In this document: positions 24,177-32,834 of the stretch, one piece after another
Position numbering within the stretch: position 1 is the first letter of the stretch
Layout: every line of letters begins with the position of its first letter
DNA from: an uncultured Lachnospiraceae bacterium
Lineage (GTDB): Bacteria; Bacillota; Clostridia; Lachnospirales; Lachnospiraceae
Reading direction: 5' to 3'
DNA length: 64,000 nucleotides
Assembly: GCA_910577105.1 (NCBI GenBank)
Contig: CAJTMB010000001.1
Span: 124,001 to 188,000, forward strand
Made by a program: the position numbers and the translations under genes
The notes under the pieces: model-generated
Seen by the model: the letters and a program-made list of their open reading frames with translations, nothing else
Told to the model about the DNA's origin: nothing
Database searches by the model: none

Positions 24177-25463
24177 TTATGCAAACACCTTAAGGCCGCC
24201 GTATTTTCTGATTTTTAACACATGGCAGGTTCCTTCTCCGAAAATTCCCTCCAATGCCCTTTTATATTCCGGGACAAATTCATTCTTTACAAACGCCTGG
24301 ATTGTTCCGGCAAATCCTCCGCCGTGTACGCGGCATACGCCTTTTTCCTGCAATATTTTTTCGCTGACTGCAAGCCCGACTGCAATGGGCTGGTTTTGCT
24401 CGTCATGATTGGAATAAATGTTTTGCAGATATTTAAAGGATGAATCTCCCGACTCTTTCACTATCTTTAAGAAGCCCTGAAAATCATCCGATTTAAGCGC
24501 TTCTGCTTCTTTCTTAACCCTCTCATTTTCCCGGAAAAAGTGCATTGCCCTTAAAACAGAACGGTTTCCTGTTTTTCCATATATTTCGGAAAGCCTTTCA
24601 TAAAATACAGTTTCGGGAATCTCTCCCAGAACCTCACACCCAAACAATGCGGCCACTTCCTTCATCTCGGAAGGAATCCGGGCGTAATCATCAGTAAGGT
24701 CTGCATGGGAACCCTTGGTATCCACAATGCAGAGGCAGTACTCTTTGCTGCCCATGTCGTATTCCACTTTTTCCACGGCGGGACTGCCGGGATTTTTGAA
24801 ATCAATATATACAATGCTGCCCACGGAAGAAGCCATCTGGTCCATAAGGCCGCACGGTTTTCCAAAATAAACATTCTCAGCGTACTGGCCCAGAATGGCA
24901 ATTTCCACGGGAGAAACCTTTCCTTGATTAAAAAGCCCTGAAAAGATTGTGCCGATTACCGTCTCAAAAGCGGCTGAAGAAGAAAGTCCCGCACCATTTA
25001 ACACATTGCTTGTCACATATGCTCTAAAAGGGCCTATTTCATGTCCGTGCTCCTTCATGCCTTTTGCCATTCCCCGAATCAGCGCTGCCGTTGTGCCATA
25101 CTCCGATTCCTTTGCTTCCAGTTCGCTAAGGTCAATGCTTACGGGCTTATATCCTTCCGAAACCAGTTCAATCTTATTTTCCCTGTTATGACCTACTACG
25201 GCAACGGTATCCAGGTTCACGGAAGCAGCCAGCACCAAACCGCGCTGGTGGTCCGTATGGTTGCCGCCGATTTCCGTCCTGCCGGGTGCACTGTAAACCT
25301 CTACGTCCCCGGCGCCAAATAACTCCACATATCTTTTTAAGGCCTCCTGATAACGGATGCTCTGTGTCTCTGCCTCGTTTTCATTTGCAGCGTAAATTTC
25401 CGCCAGACGACCGTCCAGCAAGCCGTTCCGCAATTCCTGCATCAATAAATCCACATTCTTCAA
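24177..25463 (-). CDS. galK: galactokinase
   Basis: The 428-residue GHMP kinase has the galactokinase signature GRTEIGGNHTDHQRGLVLAA, the phosphate-binding NGAGLSSSAAFETVIG and the C-terminal CRVHGGGFAGTIQAFV. It phosphorylates alpha-D-galactose at C1. The start is TTG at 25463, 8 nt after AGGAGG; no better ATG exists nearby. It lies between the InlB-repeat membrane protein and galT. Confidence 0.95.
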   Translation of the reverse strand: MKNVDLLMQELRNGLLDGRLAEIYAANENEAETQSIRYQEALKRYVELFGAGDVEVYSAPGRTEIGGNHTDHQRGLVLAASVNLDTVAVVGHNRENKIELVSEGYKPVSIDLSELEAKESEYGTTAALIRGMAKGMKEHGHEIGPFRAYVTSNVLNGAGLSSSAAFETVIGTIFSGLFNQGKVSPVEIAILGQYAENVYFGKPCGLMDQMASSVGSIVYIDFKNPGSPAVEKVEYDMGSKEYCLCIVDTKGSHADLTDDYARIPSEMKEVAALFGCEVLGEIPETVFYERLSEIYGKTGNRSVLRAMHFFRENERVKKEAEALKSDDFQGFLKIVKESGDSSFKYLQNIYSNHDEQNQPIAVGLAVSEKILQEKGVCRVHGGGFAGTIQAFVKNEFVPEYKRALEGIFGEGTCHVLKIRKYGGLKVFA

Positions 25464-25490
25464 ACTTCCGTCCTCCTGTTTACTGCCTTA

Positions 25491-26096
25491 TTATTTCCAA
25501 ATGGCCGTCAGTACATGCTCACCCGTCATCTGCACAACAGTGTCCTCCGTGATGACGTTGCCGCTGTATTCCCAGCCTGCAAAGGTTTTTCCATCCATAG
25601 CAGGAACGGGAAGTTCACCGTAAGTCTCTCCAAAGACCACCTGTTTATCCTCTATCTGCCCAATACCGCTGCCTGCGTCAAATTTAACGGTGATTGCCGC
25701 AGGCGTCCAATGCGCCTGCAGCTTTACATCACCGGTTACCTGTATGGAAGAGAAATCCCATAAAAATTCCATATCTCCGTCTGACGCATACCAGCCTGCA
25801 AATTCATATCCGGGTTTATACGGAATTTCAGGTTCCTGCACAAACTCCCCATGCCTGAGTTTTTGCGTTTCCACTTCACTGCCGCCCCCGGTGTCAAAAC
25901 TTACCGTAAAACCTCCGTTTATCGTAAAATAAACAATCATACACAGGACGGTTATCACCAATGTGCAAATCAAGCCGTCCAATACACGAATCGGAACATC
26001 CTTACTGCCGTAAATTCCCCTTCCAAACCATTTTCCTTTCGGTTTTCCCTGTTCCTGCTGCTCAGGCTGTTCCTTTACTTCCTGCTGTTCTTCCAT
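25491..26096 (-). CDS. membrane-anchored protein with two InlB-type repeats
   Basis: The 201-residue protein has a Gln/Glu-rich N-terminus with a Lys/Gly-rich stretch, one membrane segment at about 40-59 and an extracellular region of two beta-grasp-like Listeria-Bacteroides (InlB B) repeats. The repeats are marked by VSFDTGGGSEVE...GYEFAGWYASDGD and VKFDAGSGIGQI...GKTFAGWEYSG. No LPXTG is seen. It sits in the mglC-galK interval with short gaps and a strong AGGAGG site, so it is very probably co-transcribed. A role in substrate capture or cell-surface interaction is speculation. Confidence 0.8.
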   Translation of the reverse strand: MEEQQEVKEQPEQQEQGKPKGKWFGRGIYGSKDVPIRVLDGLICTLVITVLCMIVYFTINGGFTVSFDTGGGSEVETQKLRHGEFVQEPEIPYKPGYEFAGWYASDGDMEFLWDFSSIQVTGDVKLQAHWTPAAITVKFDAGSGIGQIEDKQVVFGETYGELPVPAMDGKTFAGWEYSGNVITEDTVVQMTGEHVLTAIWK

Positions 26097-26126
26097 CCGG
26101 CTTCCTCCTCCTGTGATTGTAACTTG

Positions 26127-27230
26127 TTATTTACGGACAAGATATTTTCTCATATCGATTGCGCACGCTACCAGTATAATCAGTCCTTTTACCACAAACT
26201 GCATACTGGAATTGATGGACAGGAAGTTCAAAGCCACAAAAATGATACGCAGTAAAAATACGCCCAAAACCACGCCGCCGATTTTACCGGTACCGCCTAC
26301 AAATGATACGCCGCCGATTACACAGGCCGCAATGGCATCACACTCATAGTTTAAGCCGGTGCCTGCCGAGTTGGAGCCGATACGGGCGGATTCGATGAAC
26401 CCTGTAATTCCATACATAATGCCGGCAAGGGTATGTACCAGAATCGTTGTCTTCATCACATTGACACCTGATACTTTTGCTGCTTCGGGATTGGAGCCTA
26501 CTGCAAACATATTTTTGCCAAAGGTGGTTTTATTCCAGATAAACCACATGATGATGACAATCACACAGGCAAACCAGACATAATTCGGAATAGAAACCTT
26601 TGCACCTCCCGCGTTAAAGGACACGATGCTTCCCTTTACCACATCGTTGAAATGCTTATCAAGACCGGATAAAGGCTGTCCGTTGTTGCCGTTAATCATA
26701 ATATACATCAATAAAAGACCGTAAACAATAAGCTGCGTCGCCAGCGTAACAATAAAGGGGTGCAGCTGGAATTTCGCCACGAAAAACCCGTTTACCCATC
26801 CTACAATACCACCCACTATCATGACAACCAGAATGACTAAAGGAATTGGCAGAACGGGCAGGTTAGGAAACATTTTAGTGGCATAATCCACAGACTGCAT
26901 CAAGGATGCCGTGATACATGCCGTCAGTCCTACCACACGCCCGGCAGACAAGTCCGTACCTGTCAGCACGATACAGCCTGCAATGCCGCAGGCAATCGGC
27001 AAGTTTGCCGCCACAAGGGAAATAATTGTGACGATTGCCGGCGCAGAAAGAAAGTTATTGTTTCTTATGTAAGTATAGATTATGGCAATGAAAAGCAGAA
27101 TATAAAGTGCATTATTCAGGAAAAATTCTTTCCAGTAATTCTTCTTGTCTCTGCTGTCAAGGCTTTTATAATTTGCAAACCCCTGTTTCACGCCGTTTAT
27201 TTTTTTCTGAAAAGCTTTACTGGGATTCAT
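26127..27230 (-). CDS. mglC: galactose/methyl-galactoside ABC transporter permease
   Basis: The 367-residue integral membrane protein of the MglC/RbsC type has about 8-10 hydrophobic segments after a charged N-terminal extension of about 35 residues. It includes CIVLTGTDLSAGRVVGLTAC and AVGSNPEAAKVSGVNVMKT, the conserved loop that contacts the ATPase, and AIAACVIGGVSFVGGTGKIG. It forms the transmembrane channel with MglA and MglB. The start follows AGGAGG by 8 nt. Confidence 0.92.
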   Translation of the reverse strand: MNPSKAFQKKINGVKQGFANYKSLDSRDKKNYWKEFFLNNALYILLFIAIIYTYIRNNNFLSAPAIVTIISLVAANLPIACGIAGCIVLTGTDLSAGRVVGLTACITASLMQSVDYATKMFPNLPVLPIPLVILVVMIVGGIVGWVNGFFVAKFQLHPFIVTLATQLIVYGLLLMYIMINGNNGQPLSGLDKHFNDVVKGSIVSFNAGGAKVSIPNYVWFACVIVIIMWFIWNKTTFGKNMFAVGSNPEAAKVSGVNVMKTTILVHTLAGIMYGITGFIESARIGSNSAGTGLNYECDAIAACVIGGVSFVGGTGKIGGVVLGVFLLRIIFVALNFLSINSSMQFVVKGLIILVACAIDMRKYLVRK

Positions 27231-27242
27231 ACACGTTTCCTC

Positions 27243-28742
27243 CTATACATATTTTGCGGCAAGGGACATTATCTCCTCCTGCGTGGTATTTTTAGCATCC
27301 ACTTCTCCTGCCAGCCTGCCGCCGCTCATCACCAGAATGCGGTCGCACACGCCCAAAAGTTCCGGCATTTCAGAAGATACCATCAATACCACCTTTCCCT
27401 TGTTTGCCAAGTCTATAATTAACTGATATATCTCATACTTGGCGCCTACGTCTATTCCCCTGGTAGGCTCATCCAGCATCAATACCTCCGGCTCTGTAAG
27501 CAGCCATCTTCCTAAAATAACCTTCTGCTGGTTGCCTCCGGAAAGGGAGCGTATTTTTGTCTTTTGGGAAGGCGTTTTGATTTTCATGGCGTCAACCGAC
27601 CAGGCCGTATCCTTCTCCATGGACTTGTCACTGAGGTAAAGCCCTGCTTTTTTATGTTTCTTCAGGCTGGAAATCACCGTGTTTTCCTGAATGTTTAGAA
27701 TACTGAAAATACCGGTTGCCCGGCGCTCCTCCGTCAGCATGGCAAAGCCGTTTTTTATGGATTCCCTTGCATTCCTGTTCTGAATCACCCTGCCGTCCAG
27801 CTTAATGACGCCGTCCTTTCTGGTGGCAATCCCGAAAATATTTTCAAGCGTTTCCGTCCGGCCGCTTCCGTCGAGCCCTGCCAGACCCACAATTTCACCC
27901 TTTCTAGCCTGAAAAGAAACGCCCTTTAACAGGGAATACATTGCCGTAAGGTTTTCCACCTCCAGGGCCACCTCTCCCGGCTTATTGGTCTTTGGAGGAA
28001 ACTGGTTTGTTAGTTCACGTCCCACCATAAGCTTGATAATCTGGTCCGTCGTCAGGCTTTCCGCCGGCTCTGTTGCAACCCAGGTGCCGTCCCTCATAAC
28101 CGTCACCTCGTCTGCAATCCTTAAAATTTCCGCCATCTTATGGGAAATATAGATAATACCGCATCCCCTGTCCCGAAGCATATTGATAATCTTAAAAAGA
28201 TGCTCCACCTCTTCCTCCGTCAGGGAGGAGGTAGGCTCGTCAAACACAATTACCTTACTGTTATAGGAAACCGCCTTGGCAATTTCCACCATCTGCCTTT
28301 GCGATACCGGCATGGTACTCATAATCCTTTTGGGGTCCACCGATATGCCCAACTCTTCAAATACCCTGGTGGTGTCCTCAAACATTTTGTGTTCATTGAC
28401 CATAATGCCGCCCATTTTGGGATACCGTCCCAGCCAGATATTGTCCATAACATTGCGCTTCAGCGCCTGGTTCAATTCCTGATGAACCATGGCAACGCCG
28501 TTGTCCAGCGCTTCCCTGGAACTTTTGAAATTCACTTCCTTACCTTCCAGCACAATGCTTCCGGAATCCTTGCCGTAGATGCCAAACAGGCACTTCATCA
28601 AGGTGGACTTCCCTGCCCCGTTCTCTCCCATAAGGGCATGGACCGTGCCTTTTTTTAATGTCAGGGATACATGGTCCAGCGCCTTTACGCCGGGGAATTC
28701 CTTGCATATGTCCGTCATCTGTAACAACACTTCTCGCTCCAT
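27243..28742 (-). CDS. mglA: galactose/methyl-galactoside ABC transporter ATP-binding protein
   Basis: The 499-residue protein has two fused nucleotide-binding domains. The first has Walker A GENGAGKST, signature-like MPVSQRQMVEIAKA and Walker B VIVFDEPTSSL. The second has a degenerate Walker A (GLDGSGRTE), the signature LSGGNQQKVILGRW and MLDEPTRGIDVG, as usual in sugar importers of this class. ATG at 28742 is 6 nt after GGAGG; an ATG two codons earlier overlaps the site. Confidence 0.94.
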   Translation of the reverse strand: MEREVLLQMTDICKEFPGVKALDHVSLTLKKGTVHALMGENGAGKSTLMKCLFGIYGKDSGSIVLEGKEVNFKSSREALDNGVAMVHQELNQALKRNVMDNIWLGRYPKMGGIMVNEHKMFEDTTRVFEELGISVDPKRIMSTMPVSQRQMVEIAKAVSYNSKVIVFDEPTSSLTEEEVEHLFKIINMLRDRGCGIIYISHKMAEILRIADEVTVMRDGTWVATEPAESLTTDQIIKLMVGRELTNQFPPKTNKPGEVALEVENLTAMYSLLKGVSFQARKGEIVGLAGLDGSGRTETLENIFGIATRKDGVIKLDGRVIQNRNARESIKNGFAMLTEERRATGIFSILNIQENTVISSLKKHKKAGLYLSDKSMEKDTAWSVDAMKIKTPSQKTKIRSLSGGNQQKVILGRWLLTEPEVLMLDEPTRGIDVGAKYEIYQLIIDLANKGKVVLMVSSEMPELLGVCDRILVMSGGRLAGEVDAKNTTQEEIMSLAAKYV

Positions 28743-28795
28743 ATGCATCCTCCTTACTCGCTGTTTCTGTTTATGTGTAAAAAATGGTAACCGTT

Positions 28796-28827
28796 AAAAA
28801 AGCAGCGGCTGCCACTCAAGCAGCCGC
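28796..28827 (-). terminator. partial terminator/attenuator between mglB and mglA
   Basis: GCGGCTGC (28805-28812) pairs with GCAGCCGC (28820-28827), and on the minus strand a six-T run follows. The position after the binding-protein gene and before the ATPase gene fits the usual arrangement that gives more binding protein than transporter. Confidence 0.75.
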
Positions 28828-28848
28828 CCTTTCTTCATTTCTTTAAAA

Positions 28849-29937
28849 TCATTCTCCGGTATATGCTGCATACGGGATGAAAATCTTGTTGCTTACATTC
28901 GGGGAAATGTTGTAATTGCCGGTGTCAGCCATCACATCCTTGCCCGCCTGCACATTTTTCACCAGATAAGCAATACAGTTAGCCATGCCTTCTGCATCCT
29001 GCTTGATGGTTCCTGTCATCTTGCCGTCGGCAATCAGCTGTTTTGCAGCGTCGGTTGCGTCTACGCCAAATACGGGAATCGTGGTGCAGTCTTCCGTTCC
29101 GAGATTGTATCCCCTGTCATTCAGGGCTGAGATAGCGCCTTCTGCCATGCCGTCATTGTTGCAGATAACGAGCTCTATCATGTTGCCTGAGGACTCATTG
29201 TACTGTGACAGGTTTGTTGTCATATAGTCGTTTGCTGCCGTTGCCGACCATGCACCTGCCTGGTCAACCTGGAACTTATCCGTGTTGGAAGCGTCAAAGT
29301 ACTCAAGCGCCGGTTTGCCTGCCCCGGTAATCACTGCATCCGCGTCTTCAACACCAAACTGTGTACGGTAGATTGCTTCTACGTTTCCTAACTCACCCAT
29401 GAACATTGCATAACTGATTTTGCCGTCACCGTTCAAATCAATGGTATCAAAGTTAGCAATCACATAATCGCCAATCATCTTGCCCTGCATATGACCTGCT
29501 TCAGGTGCATCCGTACCTACAAATGCCAGCTTGTCATAACTTCCGAGCACCGTGCCTTCTTCTTCGTCGGACTCAACCGCACGGTTGAAGAAAATAACCG
29601 GGATGCCTGCTGCCTTTGCCTTCTCCACAATGGCCGAAGATGCATCCACAGAACCGGATGTAACAAGGTTAACAACCAAAAGATTGCTGCCCTGGCTGAT
29701 TGCAGTGTCAATCTGCTCATTCTGTGTGGTCTGGTTGTTGTTGCCGTCATAATTCTGGAAATCAACCCCGGCGTCCTTCAATGCCGAATCCAGAGCCGTA
29801 CGTACGCTGGCAATGTATGTATCACTGTAAGTATAATAGAAAACACTTACCTTCAGCTTGCCAGAGCCGCCGTTGCCGCATGCCGTAAGCGACAGCATCA
29901 TAATCCCCACCAAAATAATTGATAAAAACTTTTTCAT
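28849..29937 (-). CDS. mglB: galactose/glucose-binding lipoprotein
   Basis: The 362-residue protein has a lipoprotein signal peptide (MKKFLSIILVGIMMLSLTAC, lipid-modified Cys at 20) and a periplasmic-binding-protein type 1 fold. DLNGDGKISYAMFMGE matches the calcium-binding loop of the E. coli galactose-binding protein (D-x-N-x-D pattern). VICNNDGMAEGAISALNDRG and PVFGVDATDAAKQLI are ligand-site segments. It delivers galactose to MglAC at the outer face of the membrane. ATG at 29937 follows AGGAGG by 9 nt; an in-frame upstream ATG lacks a site. Confidence 0.93.
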   Translation of the reverse strand: MKKFLSIILVGIMMLSLTACGNGGSGKLKVSVFYYTYSDTYIASVRTALDSALKDAGVDFQNYDGNNNQTTQNEQIDTAISQGSNLLVVNLVTSGSVDASSAIVEKAKAAGIPVIFFNRAVESDEEEGTVLGSYDKLAFVGTDAPEAGHMQGKMIGDYVIANFDTIDLNGDGKISYAMFMGELGNVEAIYRTQFGVEDADAVITGAGKPALEYFDASNTDKFQVDQAGAWSATAANDYMTTNLSQYNESSGNMIELVICNNDGMAEGAISALNDRGYNLGTEDCTTIPVFGVDATDAAKQLIADGKMTGTIKQDAEGMANCIAYLVKNVQAGKDVMADTGNYNISPNVSNKIFIPYAAYTGE

Positions 29938-29996
29938 GTAAAAATACCTCCTTTTCAATACCTCCGGAAGACCCTCTCCCTTCAGTTGATGTATTA

Positions 29997-30025
29997 ATTA
30001 TATGAAAGTATATTCAGAAAAGATA
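29997..30025 (-). promoter_or_regulatory. mglB promoter with weak -35
   Basis: On the minus strand a consensus TATAAT (29997-30002) is preceded at 17 nt by a poor -35 (TATCTT, 30020-30025). Such a promoter would depend on an activator, and a direct-repeat site abuts it upstream. Confidence 0.6.
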
Positions 30026-30027
30026 TG

Positions 30028-30058
30028 CAAATATTTACTCTTTTTGTTCAAATATTTA
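30028..30058 (-). promoter_or_regulatory. 21-bp-spaced direct repeat, probable response-regulator site
   Basis: The decamer TAAATATTTG (minus strand) occurs twice, at 30049-30058 and 30028-30037, exactly 21 bp (two helical turns) apart, and 2 bp upstream of the weak -35 of mglB. AraC-type response regulators of the YesN class bind such tandem sites. The encoded regulator lies 2.8 kb upstream in the same locus. Confidence 0.6.
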
Positions 30059-30073
30059 TGCTTTCCCCCGGAC

Positions 30074-31039
30074 TCATTCGTCAAAAACAAACAGAACCTT
30101 CTGATACTCCGGCTCAAACATGTTTTCCCGCGTGATGATGGTGGTTGCGGTATCCACCTTCTCCTGCTCCACATTGTTACCGTTTGCAAGTGCGGCTGCC
30201 GTTTCCACTCCCAGATATCCCATCGCATAGGGATTCTGCACAATCAGGGCATCCACCTCTCCGGTCTCCAGCATGCCTACCGTCACCGCATTGGAGTCAA
30301 ATGCAACCACATGGATGTCATCGGATGCTTCCATATCCCGGATTGCCCATCCCACACCAAGGCTTGTCCATTCGTTAAAGGTTACAATCACATTAATCCG
30401 AGGATTTTCTTTTAACAGCTTTTTCGTGCCCTCCCTGGCATCCTCCATGGTGGACAGTACATTAATTGTAATAATTTCCTCCACCCGTCCGTCTTCTTCC
30501 ATGACCTCTCGAAATCCCTGTTCCCGCTGCTGCCCGTTGGCAGTGTGCACATCATAATTTACGATACCCACATATAATTTTTCATCTTCGGCAAAAAGCG
30601 CCGCCTCAGCCGCCTGTCTGCCTGCCTCGATATTATCCGTCCCAATCCGGCAGCTGACATATGCGCTGTTTACATCACTGTCGATGACTACTATTTTAAC
30701 CCCGCACTGCGCCGCCTCGTCTATGGCTTGTGCGTTGGCATCAAAATCCACCGCCGAAAACACAATGACTTCTGCGCCGTTGTCAACCGCCTGCCTGACC
30801 AGTTCGTTCTGCTGCTCATAATCTTCTTCCGAATCCGCCCCCTCCATTGTAATATCCAGATTATATTCCGTTGCCGCTGCTCCTGCTCCGGCAAAAACCG
30901 ACTTCCAGAAAGTGCTCCCGGTGGACTTGGTGATGACTGCAACATAAGGCTTATGGTTCTTCGCACTGCCGCAGCCGCCAATCGACAGGGTGCATATCCC
31001 CATCAGGCTTAAATAAAGTAGTTTTTTAAGCTTTTTCAT
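30074..31039 (-). CDS. sugar-binding lipoprotein, likely sensory partner of the adjacent kinase
   Basis: The 321-residue protein has a lipoprotein signal (LMGICTLSIGGC, Cys at about 23) and a ribose/galactose-binding type 1 fold (VAVITKSTGSTFWKSVFAGA, VNYDVHTANGQQREQGF, VIVTFNEWTSLGVGWAI). It lies 28 bp after the YesM-type kinase gene and before mglB. Because the locus already has MglB for transport, this second binding protein probably presents ligand to the extracellular kinase domain, as described for other Clostridia sugar-sensing systems. That role is inference; a second transport specificity is the alternative. Confidence 0.8.
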   Translation of the reverse strand: MKKLKKLLYLSLMGICTLSIGGCGSAKNHKPYVAVITKSTGSTFWKSVFAGAGAAATEYNLDITMEGADSEEDYEQQNELVRQAVDNGAEVIVFSAVDFDANAQAIDEAAQCGVKIVVIDSDVNSAYVSCRIGTDNIEAGRQAAEAALFAEDEKLYVGIVNYDVHTANGQQREQGFREVMEEDGRVEEIITINVLSTMEDAREGTKKLLKENPRINVIVTFNEWTSLGVGWAIRDMEASDDIHVVAFDSNAVTVGMLETGEVDALIVQNPYAMGYLGVETAAALANGNNVEQEKVDTATTIITRENMFEPEYQKVLFVFDE

Positions 31040-31067
31040 AGACTACCCTCTTTCCATGCATGTTTCT

Positions 31068-32795
31068 CTATTTTTTCACCGCACCGGTATACGTTTCCAC
31101 ATCTTCCTTTTTCAGCTTGGGCATACAAATCTTCACTTTTGTTCCCACGTCCGGCTCACTCTCTATCATGATGCCGTAATCTTCCCCGAAATAAATCTTT
31201 ATCCTGTCATTGACATTCTTTATTCCTATCCCCGAGACATCACCCGGCTCCTTTTGCAGGATGGAACGGCACTGCTCTTTTGTCATTCCCACACCGTTGT
31301 CTTCCACCTCAAGAACAACATCTTCCCCCTCACCATAAACACGCACCACAATACACCCCTCATCCACCATACGGTCCAATCCGTGGTAAATGGCATTTTC
31401 TATAATGGGCTGCAGGGTAATCTTGTTACAGTAATACTCCAGACAGTCCTCCTCTACCTGAAAATCGTATGTAAACTGGTTTTTGTAACGGAAGTTCTGT
31501 ATTTTAAGGTAGTTGCCCGCATGTTCCAGCTCTTTCTCAATCGTTATCAGTTCATGGCCCCTGCTGATACTGATTCTGAAAAGTTTTGCCAGCGCATTGA
31601 CCATTTCCACCGCATCCCTGCTTCTCTCCTCCTCGCAAAGCCAGCCGATGGCATCAAGCGTATTGTATAGGAAATGGGGGTTAATCTGTGCCTGCAGGGC
31701 CTTCAATTCTGTCTTTCGCAGGGAAATTTCCTCCTTCCTGACCCTGTTCATAAGGTCCTGAATCTGCCTGACCATATGGTCAAAAGACTGGGAAAGGGCT
31801 TGTATCTCCTTGCTCCCTCCCCTGGCCCGGTAGGAAAAATTTTCCGCATTCTTCTCAAATTCACCCATGGCGCTCACAAGCCTCTGAATGGGCCGTGACA
31901 CCATGCAGGACATACTGTAACTGCTTAACAGCGTTACCAGCAGGACTATTACCAGTATCATCACCGAAAGCCCTGCCACCTCCCGCTCTTTTGCTGTTAC
32001 AAATTCATGAAAAAAACTGACGCCCACCACACGCCATCCGCAGTTTTCCAGTGTCCTGACCGTGAAAATCACTTCATTTTCTTCGTAATACCCATCCGCC
32101 CGGCTGCACATCTTAGCCGCAGGTTCACTTTTCAGCCCCGAATAGAGAAGCTGCTGCTGCGGATGATATATGATTTCTCCCCCCTCATCCATGATAAAGC
32201 AATAGCCGTGCCGTCCTATTCCCACATCATCCACATAATCGGATATTTTGGAAAACCGGATATCAATGACTACCCTGTTCCTGCGGCCATCCTTATCCCG
32301 CATCTCCTGAAGCACGGACACCACCCACGGGTACTCATCCTGTAAAAGGGTTTCCACATGGGGCTGGGAAATATAAATCATACCCTCCTCATATATCTCC
32401 TCTTCCACATAGGATAAATCTTTAAGATAGTTCTCTTTAAGAACGCTGTTTCCCGTATATGCATTGCACAGGCTGCCGTCTGCATCATAAATATAGATTG
32501 CCACCAAATCGGAACGCACTTCCGTCAAGGCTGTGAGGATTTCTTCCTGTTCTTTTCTGTCCTGCTGGTAGCTTTCCTCAATCAGGTTCATAATCTCCTT
32601 CATGTCATCAATATAATTCCCCACTGTATTGGACACTTGGACAACCGCCTGTTCACTGTTCGTCACAGCACTCTGTTCCATGCTGTTCACATAGACGGAC
32701 AAAAAGACAAAGGCCGTGCAGATAACAATGATGCCGACCATGGCTGCCACCAGTATGGTAATGATAAATGACAGAGAAAAATTTTTATCCTTCAT
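31068..32795 (-). CDS. YesM-type sensor histidine kinase
   Basis: The 575-residue kinase has a membrane segment at about 12-33, an extracellular Cache-like sensor domain (about 35-270), a second membrane segment (about 272-298), a HAMP domain, a His_kinase domain with the phospho-acceptor in AQINPHFLYNTLDAIGWL, and a C-terminal ATPase domain with VEDNGVGM and GIGIKNVNDRI. It pairs with the AraC-type regulator directly upstream. Together with the binding lipoprotein it probably senses galactose or a related sugar and controls mglBAC-galKTM. Confidence 0.9.
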   Translation of the reverse strand: MKDKNFSLSFIITILVAAMVGIIVICTAFVFLSVYVNSMEQSAVTNSEQAVVQVSNTVGNYIDDMKEIMNLIEESYQQDRKEQEEILTALTEVRSDLVAIYIYDADGSLCNAYTGNSVLKENYLKDLSYVEEEIYEEGMIYISQPHVETLLQDEYPWVVSVLQEMRDKDGRRNRVVIDIRFSKISDYVDDVGIGRHGYCFIMDEGGEIIYHPQQQLLYSGLKSEPAAKMCSRADGYYEENEVIFTVRTLENCGWRVVGVSFFHEFVTAKEREVAGLSVMILVIVLLVTLLSSYSMSCMVSRPIQRLVSAMGEFEKNAENFSYRARGGSKEIQALSQSFDHMVRQIQDLMNRVRKEEISLRKTELKALQAQINPHFLYNTLDAIGWLCEEERSRDAVEMVNALAKLFRISISRGHELITIEKELEHAGNYLKIQNFRYKNQFTYDFQVEEDCLEYYCNKITLQPIIENAIYHGLDRMVDEGCIVVRVYGEGEDVVLEVEDNGVGMTKEQCRSILQKEPGDVSGIGIKNVNDRIKIYFGEDYGIMIESEPDVGTKVKICMPKLKKEDVETYTGAVKK

Positions 32796-32834
32796 AAATA
32801 TATCCCATTTTCCGATACGTGTCCTTCCAAAAAA

